Counted from the first letter of the stretch, positions 21,146 through 33,540 are shown. The stretch is 64,000 bases of DNA from Cladopsammia gracilis (GCA_022457155.1 JAJGOT010000133.1:661001-725000), one strand, 5' to 3'. Numbers and translations are program-made. Notes: a model not told the origin generated them from the sequence alone.

Positions 21146-21290
21146 AAAGTAAAAATCGCTCTTAAAAAGGGATGCTTCTCCGCACAACTATTCGAACGAT
21201 CTTTTGTTGTAAACGCATTTATTACAATCCTAAGTTATTCTTAATTTTCAAACCAGTTTGATTTTTGTTTTCTTTTGTCTTCGATGATGA
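21146..21290. repeat. duplicated intron block b beside EGF2
   Basis: CGCTCTTAAAAAG, CGCACAACTATTCGAACGAT and TATTACAATCCTAAGT..TTC match 17737-17825 and 14192-14300. Confidence 0.65.
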
Positions 21291-21427
21291 TAATGAATCT
21301 GAGACAAGGGAAAATAAAACTTAACTGGTTTGAAAATTTTCAAATCAAAGAAAAATTTTCAAATCAAAGAAAAATTTGAACCACAACATAAAGTTTTTCA
21401 CTACATATAACGCATTGAACTAAGATA

Positions 21428-21430
<3 letters not shown>

Positions 21431-21470
<40 letters not shown>

Positions 21471-21471
21471 G
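21431..21471. repeat. (ATT)n microsatellite
   Basis: About 13 TTA units directly downstream of the EGF1 exon donor. It produces the poly-Ile end of a spurious ORF. Confidence 0.95.
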
Positions 21472-21490
21472 TACGATGTTGAAAACATAC

Positions 21491-21616
21491 CGTGGCATTC
21501 TTGGCCACTCCCTGTGTATCCTTCTTTACAGATACAAGTAAATGAACCAATTGTGTTGTTACATTCTGCTTCTTCGTGACAGTTATGGGTAGTATTTTGT
21601 GCGCACTCATCGACAT
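21491..21616 (-). CDS. Gene B exon 3: calcium-binding EGF domain 1
   Basis: 126-nt phase 1-1 exon: acceptor TTATTCCAG, donor GTATGT. Begins DVDEC; six cysteines; core [12 protein letters not shown] and GYTGSG. It follows the D8C exon in phase, giving N-D-V-D-E-C across the junction. Confidence 0.88.
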
Positions 21617-21968
21617 CTGGAATAACTAGGAAAATCAGCGCAGAAGAAAAACATCATATTTTAAATATTGATTTTATTTACGTCTTTCTTACCTGCTTAA
21701 GGACGTTCGCGCAAATTTTCTCGAGCGGCGGTTAAGCTGGAGACACGGAGTTCTTATGTTTATTTTTTTGTTATTTCTCGAACACGACGGAAAAACCAAC
21801 AGAAAAACATTTTAGGTCACATGCCAAATGAGGCAAATCTGAGCGAGAAAAAATATAAAAGGCCTAAAATTCAAAATAGGGGTGGTTATGCACCGAGCGT
21901 TTCATTTGAATTCCGAAAATAGCAATCAAGGCTCAATTTCTTATGTAGCGACAATAGCAAGTCAGTGA

Positions 21969-22202
21969 TAAGGCCTGGTTTACACGTGCGACGCAAATGC
22001 AAATACAATGCAAGCGCAAACGCAAGCGAACAAGTGCTTTTCACCTTGCGTTTGCGCTTGTATTTGCGTTGAGCCCGGTTCACACGTGTGAAACGCAAAC
22101 GCAAGTGCAAATGCAAATGCAATGACATGAAAATTTTTCCATTCCTTGCGTTTGCATTTGCACTTGCGTTTGCATTTGCGTCGCATGTGTGAACGAGGCT
22201 TA
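21969..22202. mobile_element. double-hairpin MITE built of GCAAATGC units, copy 2
   Basis: Same ends and same two-hairpin layout as 16771-17000 (AGGCCTGGTTTACACGTG, GTTCACACGTGTGAAACG). Both copies lie in introns of gene B. Confidence 0.8.
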
Positions 22203-23121
22203 ACCTTTCTCGAAAAGAGGGAAAAAGAAACACCCTTTCCTTTTTGTGTTATATTAACTCTATTCTCAGGGAAACATTCTTCCCACGATTGTTCCCACGC
22301 ATAGCGAAAATAAGAGGACATAGAGTAATATCTAGTAGCGAAATTTGTGTTAAAGAGTGTTGTACACGCAGGGAATAATTTTTTCATTGCTATTTATATG
22401 TCGTACCCAGGTCATGTGAATCTAATGCGTAACATTCGGTGCTAGAGTGCTTGTGGTGTTTGTTCGTCACGAAAACAAAAAAAAAAAATCATGTCTGAAG
22501 AGGATTGATGTCCAAGATCCCAACTTCATAACAATGACGAAAAATAAAAAAAAATAGACCAAAGATAGCTAGAACATTAAATAGTGGATAGTGTAAGAGA
22601 TAAATTGAATCAGAAAAGTCCGTTTCACAAATTAAATGGAACATGGAATATTTCTCTATGAAAACACTTTTGTAAGAGACGAAACGTTTAGAATCAAGAC
22701 CATAACTACAAAACTTAAAAGCTTACAAGCACACTTTTCAATTTCCAAAACCAGCTACTCCGTCATCATACCCCGAGTTCTCTATTGTGTAACAGTAATT
22801 AAAAAAAGAAACCTTTAACAGCAACAATTTATAAAGTAAAAACGAAATTTCTCCTTTTCTTACCAAATTTCTAAATAAATCGGCTGTCTACCTTGCAAAA
22901 AACCAGCCGAGGAAAATATACATAGAACACATTTAATCAATAACTTGAAAAACAAAACAAAACAAACTACTTATTTGCTAATGTGACTCCCCCAAAAAAC
23001 GCAAAATTAACCACATGGATCCTCATTACGCTGTTTGATGCAAATCCGATAGCAAAGTTCCATTTACAGAACTTTAAGTTATTGCTCGATATTTATCACC
23101 TTCCCGTGCCCGCCCACTTAC
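22203..23121. other. intron 2 of gene B
   Basis: AT-rich, no repeats or exons recognised; the ORF at 22636-22818 has no domain. Confidence 0.4.
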
Positions 23122-23493
23122 CATTTTCGGCGCAGTACCTCGTCGAACAAGCCGGTGTGGGGTTCAACTTATAGACATAGAAGCCTGTACAGTTTATCAC
23201 CCGAATGGTATTTGACCATGCACAATCGGAGTTACCCGAGACGTAGCATACTGTTCTCTCCACGTCTTTGTCTTCGACTGTTGGATGCGTTCCGTTTATC
23301 CAACTAGGCATGTTGGTGTTGCAGTGGTTTGTAGATGGGGGATTTTCCGGTATGGAGGACCCAGCTTGGCCAGTGAACCGGTACCAGCCACTTGAAATGC
23401 CCGAGTCACAAACGACACTACCTTCCGAATTCATATAACCGATGAACCTATCCGGTGAATTAAGTTCAGTGTAATGACTGCAATGACGATCTT
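23122..23493 (-). CDS. Gene B exon 2: D8C domain (uromodulin/OIT3 type)
   Basis: 372-nt exon: acceptor TTATTTATGTTGCAG, donor GTAAGT after GAAAATG. It encodes a full D8C domain of about 120 residues: HCSHYTELN, SGWYRFTGQAG, CNTNMPSWINGTHP, TVCYVSGNSDCAW, and the closing VINCTGFYVYKL...C...YC. D8C domains occur in uromodulin, GP2 and OIT3 and at the N-terminus of several invertebrate polycystin-1-like proteins. It starts with two bases that complete a codon from exon 1 and ends with one base, feeding the EGF exons in phase. One position of the usual CC pair reads C-A, so that disulfide may be altered. Confidence 0.88.
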
Positions 23494-23530
23494 CTGCAAC
23501 ATAAATAAGAAAAGGCTTGTTTAGAAACTT

Positions 23531-23598
23531 AACCCTCGGACGTCCAAGGTGTAAGTGTGCCAAGGTGGGGTATACGTTTGCGTGATCGTCCGAGGGTT
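23531..23598. repeat. 68-bp palindromic mini-repeat
   Basis: AACCCTCGGACG at the left pairs with CGTCCGAGGGTT at the right. A related half-site occurs at 17110. Confidence 0.6.
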
Positions 23599-24743
23599 AT
23601 AACAAAATACTCAGAGTAGTTTTGCGGCAAAGCAGTGCAGCTGTCCAATAATTTTTGGGTTAATTCAAAATTCCACAAGGCACGGGTAATTGTGCAGTAT
23701 AAACAGTGAGCCTCCTTTGCCTTAGCAATTTGCTTTTCGGTTTTGATAAAAAAACGTAACAAGGCTGGTAAGGATCAAATTCGTGTGTAAACGTTCATAT
23801 ATGCCTAGTGAAAACGTTTTGTGATCAACCTACTACTTGAAGATTGGCTCTTTCAGTCTTATGAATATTACGAACTTATTTTGCAGCGCGAGCTGTAGCA
23901 AGAGCTGACTTGTGGATAAGCTAAAATTGTTTTAATACTGTAGTTTCGAGTTTGTTCTTGCGAGAGCTAGCCACTGTTTGAAGCGACAACTGAACTTATG
24001 TTTATCACTAAACACTAAGAACAGAAGATCTCGATAAAACTATAGTCTTAATTATGCCACAGTTGCCGGTAAAAGCCGTTTCAAGTTGTTTTGCAGCTTT
24101 ATATTTTTTTCGCTGAGAGACGCTTTCCTGTGACAATGGTACTTTTTTGTTAATGCTGAATTGAACTGTTAGTGTTAAAAGTATTTACCGATTTACTCGA
24201 CCTTTTACAGCCTACAGCCTAAAAGCTTAATACAAAAACAATAAGCACGCCCTCTAGAAATTGTCAACGGTTTTTGATTCCCTGTAAATCAATTCTTTGC
24301 CAAAGTTAAGCTTAATTTCCTTTCCGGGAGTTTTTCTAACCTAATATGTTACCCTCCTTTATTTCTTTGCTAGGTCAAATGAATACGTTTCCTCTGGACA
24401 ATATAGAATAACCTTTATCGGATGCTAGACCGATGCAGGGATTCTCAAATTGTGCTGGCCGTACTGTAAAACACGGACCGGAAAAAATAACCAATCATAG
24501 CGTGCGTACTGATTGAGAGATAAAATAAAGGTTAATTAACTGTTATTGACATTTTTAAACAAATTCACATTTACAGTCGTTCATATCTAGGAAACAAAGC
24601 ACACGCAGAATGTTTTAGTAATACAGTATTCGACAGATATGGGGAAATAAACGTCATAAGGGCTTACTAAACATGCAGACATTCTTTGTGAAGGTTAATA
24701 AGTAACTGATTTCATCATGAATTAACCCCAGCTAGATAACATA
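23599..24743. other. intron 1 of gene B, no gene recognised
   Basis: No exon or repeat boundary recognised. Confidence 0.4.
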
Positions 24744-25149
24744 CAGTCAACGCTCTCTAAGACGGACACCGTCTTTAGAGAGGTGTCCGGCTTATAGAGA
24801 ATCGAGTTAACGTGACACCAGTAATTCTGAGACAATAAAGCGGAACCTATGCACAATGAATACGTCTGTTTGAAGTCTGTTTAAAGTCTTTTACTTAAGC
24901 CAAACCTACAAACTGGAACTAATAACATTTGTTCATATTCAGCGTTTACATTTCAGTTTTGAAGTATTTTTCACTAAAAAAGCACTTCTCAAGTGTCCGT
25001 TGACGGTTTCAAAGTGTCCGTTAAGTTGTCCGTCTTAGAGAGGTGTCCGTCTTACAGAGAGTTTAGTTACAGTAAAATGACTGAAAAACGGCAGGGACCA
25101 ACACCAGATGTTCGTATTATAGAGGTGTCCGTTAAGAGAGAGTTGACTG
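24744..25149. mobile_element. Tigger/pogo-like MITE with TA target site
   Basis: Left end CAGTCAACGCTCTCTAAGAC, right end inverted CAGTCAACTCTCTCTTAACG; both flanked by TA (24742-24743, 25150-25151). Interior carries repeated GAGAGGTGTCCG. CAGT termini and TA duplication fit Tc1/mariner-pogo elements. The ORF at 24993-25274 crosses the right end and is not a gene. Confidence 0.8.
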
Positions 25150-26450
25150 TATTAAATGATCCCCTTAAGAGTGTTAAAAGAAAAATAGAGCTGAGAAATT
25201 ATTACTCGTGGTGTTGCGCCAATGAGTTGCAAAATGCTTATTCTTGTGGGCAAGAGATTGAAGACGGATACTAAAATATGATTCTAGGAAGTTAAGATAT
25301 GATTCTAGAAAGTTCAGCTAAAAATCCAGGCCCGGCTTCACTACTTATAGAGTTCTTGTTATTGTCATGGAAAGCTCATGTGGTCATGTACATGTAGTCG
25401 GCGATGCAAGAGTTCAGGTCACTTAGTTGTCATAAGAAGTGAGGAAAACATAATTTATTTTGTGTCTTTTTCATGTTGCTAAAGCGAATCTAGAAACATG
25501 CTAATGTACTAAAAAGGGGAGATTTTGCGTGATGCACATGTACTTTCAAGATAGAGAGCAGATAAAATTGTATTGTGCATTGTTTTCCGAAAATTCAAGG
25601 ATCAATTTCTTAATTACCTAAATTTCATCACCGATTCTTCTGAATACCTGATTTATTAATAACGGCTCCATGTTTTGTGCTTGTTTGAAATCGTATAATG
25701 AGAAGAATTTTTTCCTATTGAAGGGATTTTAATGTAAACCATGCGCGTTTGAAAATAAACTTTGCATTCCAGTAAGCGGCCGTGGTTTCAAGTGTCGGCT
25801 ACTGAAGGTAGACTTACCTTTCAGACATTGTTCACGAGATTGAACATTTTATTTCACCAGTACTTGAACACTTGAAGAAAACGATAACTTCGAAATTACA
25901 ACATCCTGAATGTCCTTTAAACGTCCTCTATGTTGTCCCGAACGAACTCGATTCCAATTGCATCTAAACTGAACTGAATATTTGCTTAACTGATACTACG
26001 GCAACAGTAATACAAAAGACGGAAAGTATATTCGAAATACTACAACGTAAGAATGTGTGAAAAACTATTACGTAACCTAACACAATTATTCTCACACAAA
26101 ACTACATATTTCAGTTAAGATCAATGCTCTTCAATTCTTCGGATTCTGTCGTGTCCAGACATAATTTTATGTTTCTCCGTAAAAGCACTCAAAACACTCA
26201 GAATCAATTCTGCAATGGGTAATAAAAGACGGCACGAGTTCAAGCTGTTTACAGCTTCTTGTTAAACTTTATTTTAAATTTTCTGTTTAGGAAAGAAGCT
26301 TTCCAAGTTTCTACACACTTTTTGAAAGTTGAAAATTTCCCCTCGATTGATTGTTTTTTTAATGTTTCTTCGTGGTTTTGAAATTTAATTAAAACATGAA
26401 GGAGAAAAGGCTTCCTTTGTTTGAACTACATGCAGTATGGAAGTACTCAC
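25150..26450. other. intron 1 of gene B, nothing recognised
   Basis: AT-rich sequence without open frames of note. Confidence 0.4.
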
Positions 26451-26526
26451 GTTGACCGTGTGCCATTATTCGCACAACAGTGATCTCCAACATCAACACA
26501 TGTATGAAAGGCCAAATCATAGTTCT
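26451..26526 (-). CDS. Gene B exon 1 (coding start): putative signal peptide
   Basis: 76-nt exon: acceptor CTTGTCTTTCAG, donor GTGAGTA. An ATG at 26518-26520 opens 23 codons plus one base, which joins exon 2 in the D8C frame. The peptide is hydrophobic (IWPFIHVLML) with an AHG just before the D8C domain, so it can serve as a signal peptide. The acceptor means that a 5' UTR exon should lie farther right. Taken with exons 2-12 this gives a continuous 942-codon reading frame. A second frame (NYDLAFHTCVDVGDHCC) looks EGF-like and is the main alternative, but it does not join exon 2 in frame. Confidence 0.55.
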
Positions 26527-26784
26527 CTGAAAGACAAGTTAATTTATTCATAAGTTAATAAAAAAAGTCATAAATTCTAAATTCATCAGGCGCAATTTTT
26601 ACCCCAAGCATTTCAGAAAAAAAAGAGTTAAGACAAGAAATAGTCTTAATGTTAAATGTTTTAACACAATTTTTACACAATTGCTCTTAGCTAGGCTTTG
26701 TGATACACTCGTGTGGGCATCCAAACATTCTTCAGTAGTCCCTTTAAGTAAAGCCAACTTGAAACTTCATAAAACCTTTTTTAC

Positions 26785-26807
26785 TTAAGGTTACACTGTA
26801 ACCTTAA
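26785..26807. repeat. TTAA-bounded 15-bp palindrome (element footprint?)
   Basis: TTAA, GGTTACACTGTAACC, TTAA. The 15 bases match the terminal bases of the 721-bp TTAA element at 45976-46696. Confidence 0.5.
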
Positions 26808-28108
26808 ATATCTTGCAGCTTCATCATTGTCAAACAAAAATTCCCTGTGCATCCATCGGTTTTTGTTCAGTTCATTTTCGTCCTCTAACATTTTAGCGAC
26901 TTTCCGTTTTTATTATGTAATCAGTATATAAAACACGAGGAAGGGTGTTTCATCAGGATATTCAAACACTGAGAAGTGGGTTGAAATCGCCAAAATCTGT
27001 GCAAATCAGTTGAGACCGGGTATCCAAATCTCCTTGACGGTGGTCATATTCTCCGTGTTCTCGTCATGAATTATAAATGAGTTTTAGAAGCGTTAGTACC
27101 TCCGTTTTCGATAGTTTTCGTTCAGACGAAAAACATAACCAACTGTATGAAAAACTATCCGCTTTTAAACAAATTGTGAAACGTATTAAATCTATGTGCA
27201 ATCACTGACCTACGATTACAGTCTTATCATCATCAAATTTTTGTTATTCTGTCCGTTTTTAACAGCGAGAGTGTGGGCTGCATGCATACAGTAAAACGAA
27301 AAGAAATCAATCTATCCAAACTAATTGAAAATGAAGGCTAGTTCTTTTAAACAATAAAGAGATTAAGTATCACGTTTGTTTTTCCCGAGAACGGCAAAAA
27401 AAAAAAAAAACAACTTTTGCCGTCCGCCGTTCGCCATTTTTACGTGCAAGCGAGATGTTTCGCGTTTGTCATGAACATGTGAATTATTTTTGATTTTCCT
27501 GGTGGAATTAATAATAATTAACCGCAGGCGGACGTTTGCCGTTTCCCGTAGAACTCGGTGCTTAATTTCAAGTTTCTAATATCTTCATTCAAACATACCT
27601 TGAACGATGATGCCGGCATTCTCCGGACCATGTTTTTGTCACTGATATAATCATAAGGTTCGAGCATGCACAGTTCTCGCTTGCCGAGGAATGATTTATT
27701 TGACTATTTACCAAAAGTAAAAACGTCATAGTGATTTTCACAATGACCTTGGAGACGTTTATACAAAACGCACCGAAGAATGTACCAGAACGCAAAACCA
27801 TTGTTTTATCCTGAAGAAGGGGACCAATGATGTTTATAAATGTGAGAGTTATGTCTACAAACAGGTTGTTGCGCAACATTTGTTGGTTCAACAAAGTGTT
27901 TGAACGTTTAGCGACCCATGCACGAAGAAGTTTAACCAACATTTTGTGTTGGATAAATGTTCTTTTTTCGAGCAAACGTTTTTCCCAACGATTTGCTGGG
28001 TGCCACAAGGTTTAGCCGACTTTGCAACACAAAAGCGCTAACAACATCCATGTTTGAACCACGCGCCAACATTGCCATGCAACATTGCCATGCAACAAAT
28101 ATTGAGTG
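26808..28108. other. upstream of gene B start, no gene recognised
   Basis: Could hold the 5' UTR exon and promoter of gene B; I cannot place them. ORFs at 27589-28147 on both strands overlap each other and show no domain. Confidence 0.35.
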
Positions 28109-28240
28109 AGGTGCGGGATTGCGGAAAATTGGTTCTATTCTTTTCAATTCTTTTTAGAACGAGGCATTGAGACAATGAGCTCTATTCTTATTCACTGAGA
28201 TGCAATATAGTATCTTCCAATTTTCTGCAATCCCGCACCT
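28109..28240. mobile_element. MITE with AGGTGCGGGATTGC ends (132 bp)
   Basis: AGGTGCGGGATTGCGGAAAA is inverted at the right as TTTTCTGCAATCCCGCACCT. Confidence 0.75.
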
Positions 28241-28870
28241 TGGAACAAATTTTGGACGACAAAGCTTTTACACCTGGCAAAAACGAATTTATAGATAACA
28301 CGCAAACTCGGTTCTGGTGGGATGCGCACAGAGTCGTTCAAGCTTTGTAGCTTTCTAACCTTAAATAATAATGAAGAAAATAAAATAGAAGATGACAAGA
28401 AAAATAACAAAACGAAGAAAAGACTAGGGGTCCATGAAGGGTAGTTTCTCAAAAAATGTGTAGGCATTTAGTTTGGCCTGTCATTCGCACTAATTCCAAG
28501 ACAAATCCGTAGCCTTCGAAATATCCTGATTGATTAAAACCAGGATTGTAGTGCAACATTTTTTTTACGCCACGTCTTCGCAGGATTTTTGTCACCAAAA
28601 ATATTTATACGTATGATTGACTGGGGGTAATTAATAAACAATGAAATAACCGTGACGCTTATTGTACCCACAACACTGAACTTGAACTTGAATATTTTTA
28701 TACGTAAAATGACTTCAAATTGCAACCACTGATTACTAAAAAGCTAGTTTTGTAAATCCAGTTTCTATTTGTGATAAACATACCTTAACAATATTATTTT
28801 CCAAAGTTAAGCTTTGAAAAAATTAATTAAACCATTCTTATAAATATAACTCAAACAAATACAACAAATA
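28241..28870. other. intergenic, no gene recognised
   Basis: Small minus ORFs (28192-28467, 28534-28725) have no domain. Confidence 0.4.
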
Positions 28871-28989
28871 GACCAATTTCGATATATTAATATTCATACT
28901 TGGCTCCGAGGCTTGGGGGAATAAAACAAAAGAAATGAATAATTCAACGCTGAACCTCAATGTGATATTGTTTTATATCGAAATTGGTC
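28871..28989. mobile_element. small MITE with GACCAATTTCGATAT ends
   Basis: GACCAATTTCGATAT inverted as ATATCGAAATTGGTC, 119 bp overall. Confidence 0.7.
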
Positions 28990-30190
28990 CATTGAATAAA
29001 AACTTTCTTGTCAACAGTAGCAGTGGGAATGAAAAAAATTACTTGTCAAACTCGTTAATAATTCATCAAGCTTAAACAAAGACAAATTTCTTCATTCATT
29101 TTCTCCGTATTTAATGATCAGTTTGAGAAGCTATTTCCAATACTTGAATGAGTATTTCATCAGGTAGCCATAAACCTCTAAGCCGGTCTGCGCCTCGTTT
29201 TCTCAACCCACTTCACGTGTTTGGAAATCATGCTGATAAACACTCTCCCGCGTGTTTGATACATAACATATTACATCCATTGAATAAATAATAGACAAAC
29301 GTTGATAATACTTTGACTTGATAAGTGGCAATGTTAAACATTTTTGGAATCCCAGAGTGGCTAAAGCTATCATAAACTAACTAAACATGAACATACACTG
29401 AGATGTACATAGTTTTAAGGGCATGATTCGATCTGAGTCAGAATCTTCCCTCATTTGTTAAGGTTTCTTTCTTTGTTATGTAAAATAGCTTATTAATCAC
29501 TTTACCAAAGACAATTGTTTTCTCCGCAATGAAGTATTAAAAAATTGCAATAATAGATATTCAGTGATGATGACCGGTGGTTAGTAATGAAGACCCTATG
29601 TTTGGTAAATCAAGTTTCTCTTTGTGATAAAGATACCTTAACAATATTATTTTTCAAAGTTAAGCTTCGAGAAAGTAATTGCATATTATTTATTTAAAGA
29701 ACTTACACGGATACAATAGACTTAATAAAAACATTCCGATTCACAGTAGCGGTGAGAAAAAAATGTTGATATTACATCCCTGGAATAAATAATGGCTAAA
29801 CTTTGACAATGCACTTCGATATTTATTGATGATTTGAAATACAATGATTTTTGCCATTGAAAAATGTCATATCTTGATATTTGTCGAAGGGGCAATTTCA
29901 CCACTTAAGCATTATTTTGAAAAGCCGAAAAAAAACATCATTCAGTATTAGGGCCTGTTCGCACTAGGGAAATATTGATCAAATTTGTGTTTGTTTCAGA
30001 TAAAAATCTGTCATCACATCAAGTTTCTTAATGCGACCGGTGTTCCGTAAATTTGAAAAAAAAAAATGGAAATTCCGGTTAATCTTCAAAGACGCTGTAG
30101 TGTATGGATGAGGGAAGGCCGATTTTGAAAAAATCGAGGAAAAGAAAAGCAACCGCTTCTGGAGCTGTCACCACTAATCGATTTGACCCA
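28990..30190. other. intergenic, no gene recognised
   Basis: A short segment AAAGATACCTTAACAATATTA at 29629 repeats one at 28780; otherwise AT-rich unique sequence. Confidence 0.35.
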
Positions 30191-30493
30191 GATATAGAGG
30201 TTATTGTGTAATAAGGCTGAGCATTTTACGAGTCAGTTTTTATTTTTTCGAGGTTTTACGCGAGAAAAAAAAAAAAATAAACACCGACGAGTAATCAAAG
30301 GCTCTTAAGAACCAACCCGTGAATAAGAAATGCTAACGCGTAACGCAATATTGCGGTAAGCTTATGTTTTCACACTGACACGGTTCAATATTTTTTTAAA
30401 ATTAAACGTGAGGATTTTTGACAAACGCAAAAAGAAAAATACAGTACATCACTTTCATAATGTTCAGTCCGAATAATAAAAAAAGGAGGTTTA

Positions 30494-30563
30494 GAGTGAG
30501 ACTTGAACCTCGGGCCTTCCGGCTGTCATTCCGCGCGCTAAACCACTCGGCCATCTTGATCAT
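30494..30563 (-). repeat. tRNA-Ser/Leu-like SINE remnant
   Basis: On the minus strand ATGGCCGAGTGG (A box) and GAGGTTCAAGTCTC (B box) stand at the spacing of a tRNA with a long variable arm. The acceptor arm does not pair and the anticodon stem is degenerate, so it is a tRNA-derived relic and not a gene. Confidence 0.5.
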
Positions 30564-30619
30564 TGACTTAGAACAGGATAAATTTAATTACTTCAAAGTA
30601 GATACGCATCAAAACGTGT

Positions 30620-31555
30620 GTCTCGATTGAAAAATCCTTTTAGATCGATTTTAATGTTACATTTAAGACTCCAAATGGAAAACATCTTTAAGCTTATTGT
30701 TGTTTATATTCGTTTACAACAAATTAGTTATTGTTATCGCTGGATTCAGGCTGTTCTTGTTACGAAACGCATTCGTAACAAAGCATTACGTCACTAAGTT
30801 TACAGCGGATGGAAGGAGCGAGTGAGTGATCAGTGAGTGGCCATTTACATATCTGTCTCCGTTACCGATAACTCGTTCATTACGCATGCGCGTATTCACG
30901 GATTAAAAATGACTAGTCGTATTACACAACTTTTAACTGAATAAATTGTTTATTATATGACAGACATCTTCTCCCAGGCAAGTTTATGCTTTTGCAAGTG
31001 TTTTCCCTAGCGCGTACTTAGAAGGATGCAATGTCTTGTCATATCTGCACTCCTCTTGGTGCATATTCACACTGTAAACTGCTTCAATGTCCAATAATAA
31101 TGACCTTTAGTATATACTGAAACAGTGGATAGCATTGTCTGTGCGCTCTGATTGGCTACTGGAATTCGGAATAGCAAGTGCTATTCACCTCCCAGCAATT
31201 TGCGCGCGCAAAAATTGTAATCGTTGACAGGAATAAATGAGTTAAAAAGCATCATTTTCGTTATATTATCTCACTGTTTCAGTAAATATAAAACAACTAT
31301 TCACCTCAGTGAATTACTTTGTCATTACGCGTATGTTTTCGACAGCATGGACGGACAGTGCGACCCTAAAATGTTCTCAAAGTTTTGGAACTTCCGTTTG
31401 CTGTTTCATATTTTTTGGAAATTTTAGCACGGGCTAATTTTTGTTTTTGACTGTTATGCGACCAGGCCTTTAATGAATGGAAATCTAACAACAATTGGGA
31501 GTTTTAGCAGCCACGACGGCGACGGCAGCGAGAACGGCACAAAATAATAGTTTAA
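30620..31555. other. intergenic, no gene recognised
   Basis: Only short open frames without domains; nothing else recognised. Confidence 0.35.
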
Positions 31556-31556
31556 G

Positions 31557-31940
31557 GCCCCGACCACACTAATGCGTTTTCAAAAGTCTCCGTTTTCATC
31601 TCGAAGAAAACGAAACAAAATATTTTCACCCACACTAGCGTTTTCGAATCATTTTCACCTGTCCGCACTAAAACGGTCGAAAACGATGAAAACGACTGGG
31701 ATCGGGTATTGCGCATGTGTTAAAGGTGATAGATGCTCCAATTTCGACTGGGACCGATGGCATGTGACGTCATCGTTTTCAAAAGTCTCCGTTTTCACCT
31801 GTCCACACTAGAGATTGTTCGTCACCGTTCTCAAAGTCTCCGTTTTCACCTGTCCACACTAGAAACGAAGCGTTTTCAAAACGATGCGTTTTCAAAAGTC
31901 TCCGTTGTCATCAGCGTTTTTGGGCGTTTTAGTTTGGACG
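31557..31940. repeat. MITE-derived repeat cluster
   Basis: Four copies of TTTTCAAAAGTCTCCGTTTT (or close variants) near 31577, 31775, 31834 and 31889, two of them followed by CACCTGTCCACACTAGA. The overlapping ORFs (31572-32156) are periodic by-products. Confidence 0.65.
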
Positions 31941-33540
31941 ATAGGCGAAAACGTATCAAAACGTATGTATTTCTCTATCGATGGCTCAGTAACTGTTTGT
32001 CTTCTGTCAGTATATTTAAGATTAGTTACCTTAAACTTGGCTTGCCCGTCGTGTGTGGCTGGGTTATTTTTTCCGCCCACTGGATCTAAACGGAATCGAT
32101 CTCATACAAACCACATCGACGACTTTTCACTAAAATACCTGGTAAATATACCATGAACACCAAATATGCAAATATACCTCAAAAATTAAATTAACCTCTC
32201 TACCAGGTCTGTTCACTGTGCCCCTGACGAGAATGGCAGACCTTCTGAGTAGATAAAAAATTCCATATTATCAATCTATGTTGTCTATTAATAAGTTTTT
32301 AGTGAGCTCACTAAATTGCATGTTTATGAATTTTAATGTTTAGGTACAACTGATTAGTTCAAAATCCAAATTTTTCAACAAACTGTTCCGGTTTCGTTCG
32401 ATTTTTTACTGTCTACTGTTCGTCCTTTTAAGTCTTAATTCTTCAATTTTTAAGTTTGAATTTTAGGTGTTTTTACGGTGTCACACAAACGAATTATTTC
32501 GCACATTGGTCCAAACATTCTAAACTGAAGGTTTGCAGCGGGTATTATAACATTCGGTATGAAGCTATAATGTTTTAATACAATTAAATGAAAATATTAG
32601 CCACATATTAAGATTTCTTTCTCTGCTACAATTCTTTTTCTTCTAGCACAAAGGATTCGTTCAGTCCTTCTCTCTTTCGTTTGCTGGTTTTTACGTTCGG
32701 TTGTCGGTCACCTTGTTGTTCAGTCGTTCATGGGTTCAGTTGTCCTTTTAATTGTGCTATGATTTTCTGTGCTTCATCTTGGCTGCCCTTCCGTTCGTTC
32801 ATTCTCAGTTTGCGATTTTGAGTTGAGCTGTTCGTATCATGACTTTTTACATAAATAAAATACATGTATACGAACTGAAAATTATCAGTGATCAAAATTT
32901 TTTTTTAAGTTTTGTTTGTTTTGTTTTTTGTTTTGTTTGTTTTTAATCAAAATGCTTATGACGTTTTTTAAACTCCTTCTTCAATCCATCTTCTTGCGTC
33001 TCTACATTTCTCCTTGACTTGGGGGCTTGTAGTTGTGCTTACATCCCATTCTTTCCCCTTTTTTCTTCCATGCATTATATATCTCTCCATTTCCGTGGGG
33101 CTATGGTCTTGGGGTCTTATATCTTTGCATTCTGTCCCAAACAAAGAAATACAAATATACCAAGAAACATGCTTGGAATGGCGCTGCACGTTTTTCCATT
33201 TCATTTTCCTACCCTTAAAAGGTAATTATGTGAAAAGTAAGTAAATATAGTTTGATCTTTTCGGTTCTTTCAGCTGAATATTTCAGCGGCAGAAATTTAC
33301 AAGGAAAGGAATCCTACCACCCCCACCCCCCCCCCTCTCGAATTCACTAGCAGTTTTCACCTTTGTGAAAGTCCTTAGCTGACCTTACTTCGTATCCATC
33401 AAAAACGCATCAAACGAAAGTTTGAAGCAACATTTTCCTTAAGAAAACTCAAGTTTTTAATCTAATTACGAATATTTAGGATGACTAGGGTCTTCCGAGC
33501 AGCTTTCCACCGAAACGATTTGTTCGGTGCCGCAAATGCA
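31941..33540. other. intergenic, no gene recognised
   Basis: Several overlapping frames at 32968-33244 are open on both strands but lack a domain, splice sites or a start context that I can support. Confidence 0.35.

Noticed and set aside
32968..33244. Gene on either strand
   Set aside because: Several frames are open at once, without domain, splice or start support.
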